NCBI GenBank assembly: GCA_905371275.1
Contig: CAJPLH010000049.1
Location: forward strand, 1 to 11,955
Length of the DNA stretch: 11,955 nt
Source: Prevotellaceae bacterium
GTDB lineage: Bacteria > Bacteroidota > Bacteroidia > Bacteroidales > Bacteroidaceae
Direction of reading: 5' to 3'
In this document: piece by piece, positions 6,657 to 11,955 of the stretch
Layout of the letters: each line of letters opens with the position of its first letter
Position numbering within the stretch: position 1 is the stretch's first letter
Position numbers and translations under genes: made by a program
Notes under the pieces: model-generated
What the model was told of the DNA's origin: nothing
The model's database searches: none
The model's input: only the letters and a program-made list of their open reading frames with translations

Positions 6657-8606
6657 CTAAAACCGATAGGTCGCTCCCAACTGCACATCGATGCCATCGG
6701 TTGTGGGGGAATTGTAATAATAGATGCGTGGACGATAATTGAAGACGTTGTCGGCTGCAAGGGAAAATTGCCATACACGGTTGAGCGAAAATGTGGTGCC
6801 TAAGCGGAACAACGCGTAAGAAGGGTAGTGCACTTGGTGGACAGCAGCGGTGCTGGCGGTGTATTCTTCGGAAGAGATGCCCGATAACCAGCGACCACTC
6901 AACTGAATGCCCCATTCATGGTGCGTGTTGATGGGACAATCGTAGGAGAAACGGACTGTGAGGGCGTGTGGACGAGCAGGAAGGTAGGGCGTGAGCGCGT
7001 TGCCTTGTGGCACTTTTTCTTGTGTGTAAGCATAGTTGAGGCGCGCAGCGAGCGTGCCTAGTCCGAGATGCCAACTGTTTTGGGCAGAGCATTGCAGCGA
7101 AAAAGCATACAATCGTGGGAGATTGATGTAATTGATATAAGGAAGTCCCGATTGTTTTTCGCGTTCCATGCTCGGTGGAGCAGTGGTGATGCGTTGGCGC
7201 ACCAGATTGTAAGCCACGGATGCAGAGAGGAGTAAGCGATGTTGTTGCCAATCCACCGAAGCGTGGAAGTTGTCGCTGCGTTCCGCTCGTAGGTTTTCAT
7301 TACCGCGCAATACAAAAAGTCCCGTCACGGGAAAGTGCATAAAGCGTTCTTTGAGCGTGGGGGCACGAAATCCTTGTCCGTAACCAGCGCGATAGGTGAA
7401 AGCCCCTTGGCGGAAACGTGCAGAAATTTTAGAGGTGACGTGTGCGTGTTCGCCTTGCGAGAAATGATCGTAGCGCAGCGCACCGAGGATTTCCCATTGC
7501 GGAGAGAGCGTCCAATCGGCTTGGGCAAAGGCATCGGCAGAATGTTGCACGTGAGATTGACCACCAAACTGATAGCTCATAAGATAGTCGCGCAAATAGT
7601 CGCCACCGACAGTGAGGGTAAATCCTTGGTCGGTGGGGAGAAGATGAGCAATGTCGTGCGATAGAAGGGCGCGTGTGGCGTGCTGCACATTGCTATAATC
7701 GCGGAGGTCTTTTTGTGTGGACAAAATGAGGTCGGACTTGTCGTACTGGTCAAAATTGTACGCCAGTTCAAGACGCGTTTGTGGCGAGAGTGTCCATTCC
7801 GCCTTAGCTCCTCCCACGAAGTCGCGGTAGCGGTTGGCTTGCGTGGCATCTTGGTCTTGTTGGCGAAAGAAATAACCTGCGCGTGCCGACAAGCGAAAAT
7901 GCTGTGAGGGCGACCAAATCCAGCGATCTTTCCATTGCCAAACGCGCTGTCCTGGCACGCGCTTGACCGAATAAGTGGTGAAGAGTGCAACATTTTCAGG
8001 ATTTTTCAGCGCATATTCCTCTTGTGCATCGTGGTGCATCGTCAAGATGTGGGTGAACTTTTTCAGGTTGTACCCCAAATTGACATCCACTCGGCGGTTG
8101 TTGTGGCGCGCCCATCGCGCACTCACTTCACTGTTGCGGTTTGATTTCAGTTGTTGGCGCGTGATGATGTTGATCACACCCCCTGTTGCTGAGCTGCCAT
8201 AGAGTGCAGACGAAGCACCGCGCACGATTTCGATGCGCTCCACATCGGAGAGGTTGATGCGCGAAAAGTCCACATTGTCCATCGTCTCACCAGCCATGCG
8301 CTCTCCATTCACCAAAAAGAGAAGGCCTTGACCACTAAATCCCCCAAAGTTGAGATTGATGTGTCCCGAAGGGGTGTAAGAAAATTCCGCACTCGGCAGT
8401 TCGTGGGTGAGGAGTTCTCGCAAATTGGTCGCATCACTTCTGCGAATGTCGTTGCGACCTATCACATAAGTGGGTACAGGAGTGTCAGCCCAGAGTTTTG
8501 GAGTGCGCGTGCCTGTGACCACCGCCTCAGAGAGTGTGGAGTCGGGAGAAAATTGCGGTGCAACCGCAGAGGTGAGTGCGAGGGCTAGGAGAGAAGCAAC
8601 TGCCAT
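6657..8606 (-). CDS. hmuR: HmuR-like TonB-dependent haem receptor
   Basis: The 649-aa outer-membrane receptor has a short signal peptide (M-A-V-A-S-L-L-A-L-A-L-T-S-A-V-A) and a TonB-box-like S-E-A-V-V-T-G-T-R-T (26-35). The plug domain runs to about 150, with V-E-R-I-E-I-V-R-G-A-S-S-A-L-Y-G (122-137) and G-G-V-I-N-I-I-T (142-149). A beta-barrel follows, ending in aromatic Y-R-F, the normal barrel signal. The haem-receptor signature is present: F-R-A-P at 413-416, a His at 424, then N-E-N-L at 436-439 in place of the usual N-P-D/N-L. This is the pattern of HmuR of Porphyromonas gingivalis and HemR-type receptors. There is no N-terminal carboxypeptidase-like domain, so it is not a SusC-type protein. 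It follows the HmuY-like gene by 18 bp in the same operon. Its likely role is energy-dependent uptake of haem handed over by the HmuY-like lipoprotein. The exact ligand is inferred from motifs and context. Confidence 0.88.
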   Translation of the reverse strand: MAVASLLALALTSAVAPQFSPDSTLSEAVVTGTRTPKLWADTPVPTYVIGRNDIRRSDATNLRELLTHELPSAEFSYTPSGHINLNFGGFSGQGLLFLVNGERMAGETMDNVDFSRINLSDVERIEIVRGASSALYGSSATGGVINIITRQQLKSNRNSEVSARWARHNNRRVDVNLGYNLKKFTHILTMHHDAQEEYALKNPENVALFTTYSVKRVPGQRVWQWKDRWIWSPSQHFRLSARAGYFFRQQDQDATQANRYRDFVGGAKAEWTLSPQTRLELAYNFDQYDKSDLILSTQKDLRDYSNVQHATRALLSHDIAHLLPTDQGFTLTVGGDYLRDYLMSYQFGGQSHVQHSADAFAQADWTLSPQWEILGALRYDHFSQGEHAHVTSKISARFRQGAFTYRAGYGQGFRAPTLKERFMHFPVTGLFVLRGNENLRAERSDNFHASVDWQQHRLLLSASVAYNLVRQRITTAPPSMEREKQSGLPYINYINLPRLYAFSLQCSAQNSWHLGLGTLAARLNYAYTQEKVPQGNALTPYLPARPHALTVRFSYDCPINTHHEWGIQLSGRWLSGISSEEYTASTAAVHQVHYPSYALFRLGTTFSLNRVWQFSLAADNVFNYRPRIYYYNSPTTDGIDVQLGATYRF

Positions 8607-8624
8607 AGGGGGAAAAGAGGGTGA

Positions 8625-9446
8625 CTAATAGGGCCAAATATAATCGATGGTGACATATCCTTTTTGTCCGGCGGCATTGAGGTGCGAAGGGAGGTGCATC
8701 GCTGCCACAGTGCCGTCTTGCAGACGGAGTAGATAGACCAAACCGGAGAGGGTGTAGCGTGGAGGTGGATTTTTCACGTCCATATCCATCCAAGTGGAAA
8801 GCACAGGATTGAAAGCTGCGTGTTGATAGCCTATATAATGGAGGAAAATTCCTGAAAGATCGTAATGGGCTCGGTGAGTGGTCCACTCATCGGGTGTGAA
8901 AGTTTGCGACAAAAGCGCGTCTTTCTCTGCACCTTGTTGAGGAAGCGCATCGAGAGAATGGTAGGGCGTGGCGAGAACTGTGCCGTTGTGGGTGGCTACA
9001 TCGTAGTGGTGAAAGGCAAACGACCAGTCTTTAGGAGTGGGCATAGGGTCGGTGTGGATCACACTGTCGGTGCGATAGGTGGAGGGAAACGTGACGTGCT
9101 GATAACTGATGGCAGATTTCCCATCCCATTTTCCCGAAAGTGTTTTCGGAATTTCCTTGGTGACCGTGGTGCGGCTGGGAAGGTCGAAGAACGTCCAGTG
9201 CTGATAACTACTCACCTCGGCAAATATCTTACCTCGATGCGTGGTGGCATCGTAGGAGAGAAATCCTCTTTGTGGTGTTTCGCCTTCCTTGGGGGGAGTG
9301 TCATAAATGCCTTCAAACCATCCGTTGCAGGACGAAATACTCAGTGCACTTCCCACGAGGAGAAGCACACTGAGGAGGAGTTGTCCGTATTTATGCAAAG
9401 AATGTTGTCTGTTAAGACAGCATGTTTGTATCAATATATGAAGCAT
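8625..9446 (-). CDS. hmuY: HmuY-like haem-binding lipoprotein
   Basis: The 273-aa product resembles the HmuY family (PF14064 type), surface haemophores of Bacteroidales that pass haem to HmuR. Supporting blocks are Y-Q-H-W-T-F-F-D-L (81-89), D-W-S-F-A-F-H-H-Y-D-V with following H-N-G (140-155), the late stretch L-V-Y-L-L-R-L-Q-D-G (236-245) and the terminal G-Y-V-T-I-D-Y-I-W-P-Y. In P. gingivalis HmuY two His residues bind haem. Here many His are available (for example 83, 146, 147, 163, 203, 209), but I cannot assign ligands without an alignment. The signal sequence is long: about 20 residues precede the hydrophobic core, and the lipobox is I-S-S-C (Cys40). The next residues N-G-W-F lack the acidic pair seen in the neighbouring lipoproteins. 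It starts 3 bp after the calycin-like gene and precedes the receptor gene, so the three are one operon. DNA for residues 26-36 is duplicated at 10259-10296. Confidence 0.82.
   Translation of the reverse strand: MLHILIQTCCLNRQHSLHKYGQLLLSVLLLVGSALSISSCNGWFEGIYDTPPKEGETPQRGFLSYDATTHRGKIFAEVSSYQHWTFFDLPSRTTVTKEIPKTLSGKWDGKSAISYQHVTFPSTYRTDSVIHTDPMPTPKDWSFAFHHYDVATHNGTVLATPYHSLDALPQQGAEKDALLSQTFTPDEWTTHRAHYDLSGIFLHYIGYQHAAFNPVLSTWMDMDVKNPPPRYTLSGLVYLLRLQDGTVAAMHLPSHLNAAGQKGYVTIDYIWPY
9339..9376. repeat. 38-bp direct repeat, copy 1 (inside hmuY signal-peptide DNA)
   Basis: The 38 bases here recur without a mismatch at 10259-10296, 920 bp away, in the same orientation. This copy encodes S-V-L-L-L-V-G-S-A-L-S of the HmuY-like signal peptide. 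The element has dyad symmetry: CTCAGTG (9340-9346) pairs with CACTGAG (9368-9374), and inside a two-by-two internal loop CTTC pairs with GAAG. Confidence 0.85.
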
Positions 9447-9449
9447 AGT

Positions 9450-10037
9450 TTATTTTTGTCCCACATAATTGTAGGTGACGGGGAAAGGCATTTTTCCTGG
9501 TTGGGCAGTGATTTTCACCGTCAACTCTTTGCCTTTGATGGTTCCCTCACAAGATATGGGAGTGTCGGGGAAGGTGCGATAGGGAATGTCATCCTTCTTC
9601 ATCTTGGCAGGAGTCATTTGAAACACTGTTTCAATCTTTACCTTAGAAGCGAAGGACATTGTTCCGTCTGGTTGGAATTTCACGACCACTTTATCGAGTT
9701 GATATTCCTTTTGTGCAGCATTGCTATAAGGAAAGTCTCCAACAAGAGGTACATCGTAGGCAGGGAAGTGAAGCGAGATGGTGCTGTCTGTGAGAGCTTT
9801 CACCTCAATCTTTTGGTTTTCTTGCTGTCCCAATTTGGCGGAAAGACCGAACATATCGATTGAAAGGCCTTGGGTGGTGGTGTAGACGCCTGAAGCAACG
9901 GCTGTGCGCAGCACTTTTGCTTGTGGAACTTTGTGGGTGTTTGAGGTTTCGTCGTCGTTGCAAGAAGCCATCAAACCGCTTGCACCAAGCAAAGTGGCTG
10001 CTAAGAGCAAACTTGCGTGAAATTTGTGATTCTTCAT
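9450..10037 (-). CDS. Calycin-like lipoprotein, first gene of the haem operon
   Basis: The 195-aa lipoprotein has a signal peptide ending in L-M-A-S-C (Cys26), followed by N-D-D-E, the acidic signal linked to surface display in Bacteroidota. The rest is predicted beta-rich and ends in P-G-K-M-P-F-P-V-T-Y-N-Y-V-G-Q-K, a C-terminal block typical of Bacteroidota calycin-like (PF13944-type) proteins. It is a diverged paralogue of the protein encoded at 10371-10934, which ends almost identically. I chose the ATG at 10037 because the frame's earlier start at 10127 falls within the promoter and the signal peptide begins here. The gene is 3 bp from the HmuY-like gene and shares its promoter, which suggests a role in haem capture, perhaps as a surface accessory protein. 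Its ligand is unknown. Confidence 0.75.
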   Translation of the reverse strand: MKNHKFHASLLLAATLLGASGLMASCNDDETSNTHKVPQAKVLRTAVASGVYTTTQGLSIDMFGLSAKLGQQENQKIEVKALTDSTISLHFPAYDVPLVGDFPYSNAAQKEYQLDKVVVKFQPDGTMSFASKVKIETVFQMTPAKMKKDDIPYRTFPDTPISCEGTIKGKELTVKITAQPGKMPFPVTYNYVGQK

Positions 10038-10124
10038 TGGAGCATTTTGAGATGTTATGGGGCATAAATTCACAAGAAGAGCTTGTTTCTTTGAATATAT
10101 ACCTTGCTTTTTTGTTGTGCGCTG

Positions 10125-10155
10125 CAAAATTACGCACTTCTTCGGCTTACTCCAA
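10125..10155 (-). promoter_or_regulatory. Promoter of the calycin-hmuY-hmuR operon
   Basis: On the - strand there is a TTG (10155-10153), a 20-bp spacer and TAATTTTG (10132-10125), fitting the Bacteroidota consensus. Transcription should start near 10120, giving a leader of about 80 nt. The leader contains a small possible stem (ACAAG/CTTGT, 10072-10086). No obvious Fur-type palindrome was seen, so iron or haem control cannot be read off directly. Confidence 0.75.
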
Positions 10156-10212
10156 TCCTTATTTTTGATGATATTCCCTTGTTTACAGTGTCTTATGTAG
10201 ACTCAGTAGAGA

Positions 10213-10240
10213 GGTGATGTAACTATCGCCGAACATCACC
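10213..10240. repeat. 8-bp perfect inverted repeat upstream of the haem operon
   Basis: GGTGATGT (10213-10220) and ACATCACC (10233-10240) pair perfectly around a 12-nt loop. It lies about 60 bp upstream of the -33 box of the calycin-hmuY-hmuR promoter and 130 bp past the end of the other calycin-like gene. It could be an upstream operator or a 3' stem-loop of the previous transcript. No T-run follows. Confidence 0.5.
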
Positions 10241-10258
10241 ATGGGAGGGAGAAGAAAA

Positions 10259-10296
10259 ACTCAGTGCACTTCCCACGAGGAGAAGCACACTGAGGA
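10259..10296. repeat. 38-bp direct repeat, copy 2 (intergenic)
   Basis: This is identical to 9339-9376. On the - strand it would still read S-V-L-L-L-V-G-S-A-L-S, but it has no start codon of its own and no continuing gene, so here it is non-coding. Flanking bases beyond the repeat keep partial similarity on the side 3' in the - strand sense (GAGT-n-TTTC-n-TC in both), as expected for a copied hmuY fragment rather than chance. The dyad symmetry would allow a stem-loop in the 3' untranslated part of the upstream calycin transcript. Confidence 0.85.
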
Positions 10297-10317
10297 TTTG
10301 TGTTCCAAACTCACGCG

Positions 10318-10344
10318 CACTGCATCGTCGTAAGGACGACAGTG
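10318..10344 (-). other. Strong stem-loop behind the calycin-like gene
   Basis: On the - strand CACTG-TCGTC pairs with GACGA-CAGTG, ten base pairs with a 2-nt bulge (TG) and a five-base loop. It starts 26 bp after the calycin-like stop codon, a position suited to a transcript end or mRNA 3' stabiliser. It lacks a U-tract, so it is not a standard intrinsic terminator. Confidence 0.55.
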
Positions 10345-10370
10345 TTGGGGTAAGTATAGATGTCATCAAC

Positions 10371-10934
10371 TTATTTTTGACCAGTGTAGGTGTAGACAAT
10401 GGGGAAAGGCATTCTACCAGGTGTAAAGCTGTTGGTGAGCTCGAGCTTGCCATTCTTGATTGTACCTTCGGTTTTCACTGTAGCCTTGTAGTCTGTGTAA
10501 GCAACATTGGCCTTTTCTTCTGAAACTCTCACGAGGCGGAGCGGCATTGTCACTTCTTCTTGTCCTGTGAGTTTCACAGTACCGTCAGCAAGTTTCGTAG
10601 CTTTCACGTTTTTCAGCATGTATTGCTTTTGGGCAATGTGCTTATAGTGAGCACCAGTGATATCGGCTTCGTAACCAGAGATAGTCAATGTTGTATTATT
10701 ACCATTGAGAGAAACGACTACGACTTTTTGGTCTTTCACAGAAGCAAGGGACATGATTTTGTCTCCGGCACCAACTCCCACATTGAGGGTTGTGTTGTAG
10801 GTGCCATTGACTTCGACGCCTTGGGTGGTTGTGGTTTCAGGTTTTTCGTCATCTTCGCAAGATGCGAGAGTGAAGGTCGTACCCACAAGGGCAGTTGCCA
10901 TAAAAGCTACAGCAAAAATCGACTTGATGTTCAT
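10371..10934 (-). CDS. Calycin-like lipoprotein, monocistronic paralogue
   Basis: The 187-aa lipoprotein has signal peptide M-N-I-K-S...L-A-S-C with Cys26 as the lipidated residue, followed by E-D-D-E. The mature part opens with G-T-Y-N-T-T-L-N-V, has alternating beta-type segments and ends in P-G-R-M-P-F-P-I-V-Y-T-Y-T-G-Q-K, a pattern I associate with the calycin-like domain of Bacteroidota (PF13944 type). The neighbouring 195-aa protein ends almost the same way and has the lipidated Cys at the same position, so the two arose by duplication and then diverged strongly. This gene has its own promoter about 75 bp upstream and is followed by stem-loops, so it probably forms its own transcript, although read-through into the haem operon is possible. 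Function and ligand are unknown; a link to haem uptake is inference from proximity. Confidence 0.75.
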   Translation of the reverse strand: MNIKSIFAVAFMATALVGTTFTLASCEDDEKPETTTTQGVEVNGTYNTTLNVGVGAGDKIMSLASVKDQKVVVVSLNGNNTTLTISGYEADITGAHYKHIAQKQYMLKNVKATKLADGTVKLTGQEEVTMPLRLVRVSEEKANVAYTDYKATVKTEGTIKNGKLELTNSFTPGRMPFPIVYTYTGQK

Positions 10935-10987
10935 ATTGTTTTATTGATAAAATGATTATTCTAATGAGATAGTTGCCTGATGGTTGG

Positions 10988-11004
10988 AGCATTATTCCAA
11001 TGCT
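10988..11004 (-). other. Stem-loop at the 5' end of the calycin-like mRNA
   Basis: AGCATT and AATGCT pair perfectly over 6 bp around a five-base loop (GGAAT on the - strand). The stem begins five bases after the -7 box, so it starts at about +1 of the predicted transcript. This may protect the 5' end of the mRNA or mark an operator. The rfbD leader has a stem-loop in the same place. Confidence 0.45.
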
Positions 11005-11009
11005 GGGCG

Positions 11010-11040
11010 CAAAGTTACGAACTTATTGCGAGGAGAGCAA
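11010..11040 (-). promoter_or_regulatory. Promoter of the monocistronic calycin-like gene
   Basis: On the - strand there is a TTG (11040-11038), a 20-bp spacer and TAACTTTG (11017-11010), the same architecture and the same -7 octamer as the rfbD promoter. Transcription should start near 11004, giving a leader of about 70 nt before the ATG at 10934. Confidence 0.75.
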
Positions 11041-11081
11041 TACTTAAATATGAGGAGGTTAGGTTTTAGAGATTAGTTTTC

Positions 11082-11145
11082 CTAGTTTCTCTAGGGCTTC
11101 TAGAGCTTCTAGATGTTCTAGCCTCTAACGTCTAGCCTCTAACCT
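11082..11145. repeat. Tandem CTAG-headed repeat touching the djlA stop codon
   Basis: CTAG occurs at 11082, 11091, 11100, 11109 and 11118, exactly every 9 bp (units such as CTAGGGCTT, CTAGAGCTT, CTAGATGTT). Two 14-bp units follow, CTAGCCTCTAACGT and CTAGCCTCTAACCT (11118-11131, 11132-11145). The array ends at the base before the djlA stop codon (11146-11148). A flanking GAGGTTAG (11055-11062) is the inverse of CTAACCTC (11139-11146), so the whole region could fold. It lies between djlA and the next promoter and is non-coding. Confidence 0.75.
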
Positions 11146-11955
11146 CTACTTCATTCCTCTAGCCTTGTAAATCTTTTCTTTTGCTTCGCCAATCTCTTGG
11201 AATTTACGCTCGGCTGCCTTGCGAACGTCCTCGCCGAGTGCTGCCACGCGGTCTGGGTGGTGCTGCAATGCCAAACGTTTATAGGCGCGTTTCACCTCTT
11301 CGTCCGTGGCATCAGGAGAAATCTCCAACACCGCATAGGCTGACTCGAGAGAGTCTTCGCCCAGATGGAGCAAACTCTCAAACTGAGCCGCAGAGAGTCC
11401 CAAAAGTTCTGCCACATAGCGCACAGCTTGCACTTCCACTTCCAGCACTTCCCCGTCAGCGCGGACGATGTCGATGAGAAAATCCACGAGTTGCAAACAA
11501 CCCTCTAGCGACATTTGATGGCGGATGAACCTACAACTTTGTTGAACGAGTTGGTCGTAGGCTTCCTGTCCACGTTCGTTGCGGAGTTGACGTTGGTGTT
11601 GAAAGAGACGTTGCAGCAAAGATTCGCCTTCGCTCACCCCACGTTCGCCAAAGTTGGCGCGAAGAAAGCGGCGCACGTGTTCCATTTCGCTGTGCATAAT
11701 CTTGCCGTCAGCATCGACCACATAGGCCGTGAGCACCATAAGCGAGGAGAAAAAATCGTGCGGAGCGAAATAGTCGTGCTCGCGGAACATCTCGGAGTAA
11801 ACATTGTCGGGAGCTGTGAAGTCTGAAGGTGGATTCTTCCCGAAGCGCATCTGCAAGGAGCGACCGAAGGAATAGCCAATAATAGCTCCTAGAATGGCGA
11901 TATATATTCTCCCTCCTGAGAGGATGAAGCCTAAAATGCCGCCAATGATAAGCCC
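11146..11955 (-). CDS. djlA: DjlA-like membrane-anchored J-domain co-chaperone (5' end outside window)
   Basis: The frame is open to the window edge, so the first codons are missing; 269 residues are visible. They begin with a glycine-rich membrane segment (G-L-I-I-G-G-I-L-G-F-I-L, then A-I-L-G-A-I-I-G-Y-S-F-G) as in DjlA of Escherichia coli. A TerB-like helical domain follows (visible residues about 65-195, with the repeated acidic motifs V-D-A-D-G-K-I and V-R-A-D-G-E-V). The C-terminal J domain (about 205-269) holds the essential H-P-D at visible residues 233-235. J domains stimulate the ATPase of DnaK; DjlA does so at the inner membrane. A start at the TTG codon at 11856 is unlikely because it would remove the anchor. 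The tandem repeat at 11082-11145 abuts its stop codon. The next gene downstream has its own promoter. Confidence 0.85.
   Translation of the reverse strand, partial: GLIIGGILGFILSGGRIYIAILGAIIGYSFGRSLQMRFGKNPPSDFTAPDNVYSEMFREHDYFAPHDFFSSLMVLTAYVVDADGKIMHSEMEHVRRFLRANFGERGVSEGESLLQRLFQHQRQLRNERGQEAYDQLVQQSCRFIRHQMSLEGCLQLVDFLIDIVRADGEVLEVEVQAVRYVAELLGLSAAQFESLLHLGEDSLESAYAVLEISPDATDEEVKRAYKRLALQHHPDRVAALGEDVRKAAERKFQEIGEAKEKIYKARGMK

Noticed and set aside
8865..9863. 332-codon open frame on the + strand
   Set aside because: It runs antisense to the HmuY-like and calycin-like genes, both of which have signal peptides, family motifs and operon spacing; the product has no coherent domain.
10038..10127. 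N-terminal extension of the 195-aa calycin-like protein
   Set aside because: It begins inside the -7 region of the promoter, and the signal peptide starts cleanly at 10037.
10223..10453. 76-codon frame containing S-V-L-L-L-V-G-S-A-L-S
   Set aside because: It overlaps the 3' end of the calycin-like gene and is open by chance; the only meaningful part is the 38-bp copy of hmuY DNA.
11082..11145. CRISPR array
   Set aside because: Units are 9-14 bp with no unique spacers of 30 bp or more and no cas genes; this is a simple tandem repeat.

Overview
The window looks like chromosomal DNA of a Bacteroidota bacterium, most likely order Bacteroidales (Prevotella/Porphyromonas-type). The main reasons are four predicted promoters of the Bacteroidota form TTG-N20-TAnnTTTG, start codons without Shine-Dalgarno sequences, lipoprotein signals followed by acidic residues (C-N-D-D-E, C-E-D-D-E), and family content: a C10 cysteine peptidase, HmuY/HmuR haem uptake and calycin-like lipoproteins. 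I cannot name a species.

Left part, + strand (1-4231): a possible small membrane protein; a two-gene threonine/serine exporter of the ThrE superfamily, split into its two halves; then, behind its own promoter, rfbD and rfbB, two of the four dTDP-L-rhamnose genes. rfbA and rfbC are not in the window. A 14-bp perfect stem-loop terminator at 4309-4348 ends this block and lies between convergent transcription units.

Middle, - strand (4406-6369): an AT-richer two-gene operon encoding a lipoprotein peptidase of family C10 (streptopain-like) and a small all-beta lipoprotein whose start codon overlaps the peptidase stop (ATGA). The second protein may be an inhibitor or partner of the protease. The promoter spacer is a perfect 7-bp inverted repeat, possibly an operator. 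About 290 bp without a convincing gene follow (6370-6656).

Right part, - strand (6657-11955): reading in the direction of transcription, the 3' part of a DjlA-like membrane co-chaperone, a tandem CTAG-based repeat touching its stop codon, a calycin-like lipoprotein with its own promoter, an intergenic region rich in stem-loops, then an operon of a second calycin-like lipoprotein, an HmuY-like haem-binding lipoprotein and an HmuR-like TonB-dependent receptor. The receptor carries the haem-receptor signature FRAP...His...NENL. The likely job of this operon is to capture haem at the cell surface and import it across the outer membrane; the calycin-like proteins are candidate accessory surface proteins.

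The least explained items are: a 38-bp exact duplication of hmuY signal-peptide DNA with dyad symmetry placed in the calycin intergenic region; the CTAG minisatellite; the inverted repeat filling the protease promoter spacer; and stem-loops placed at the predicted transcription starts of two genes.
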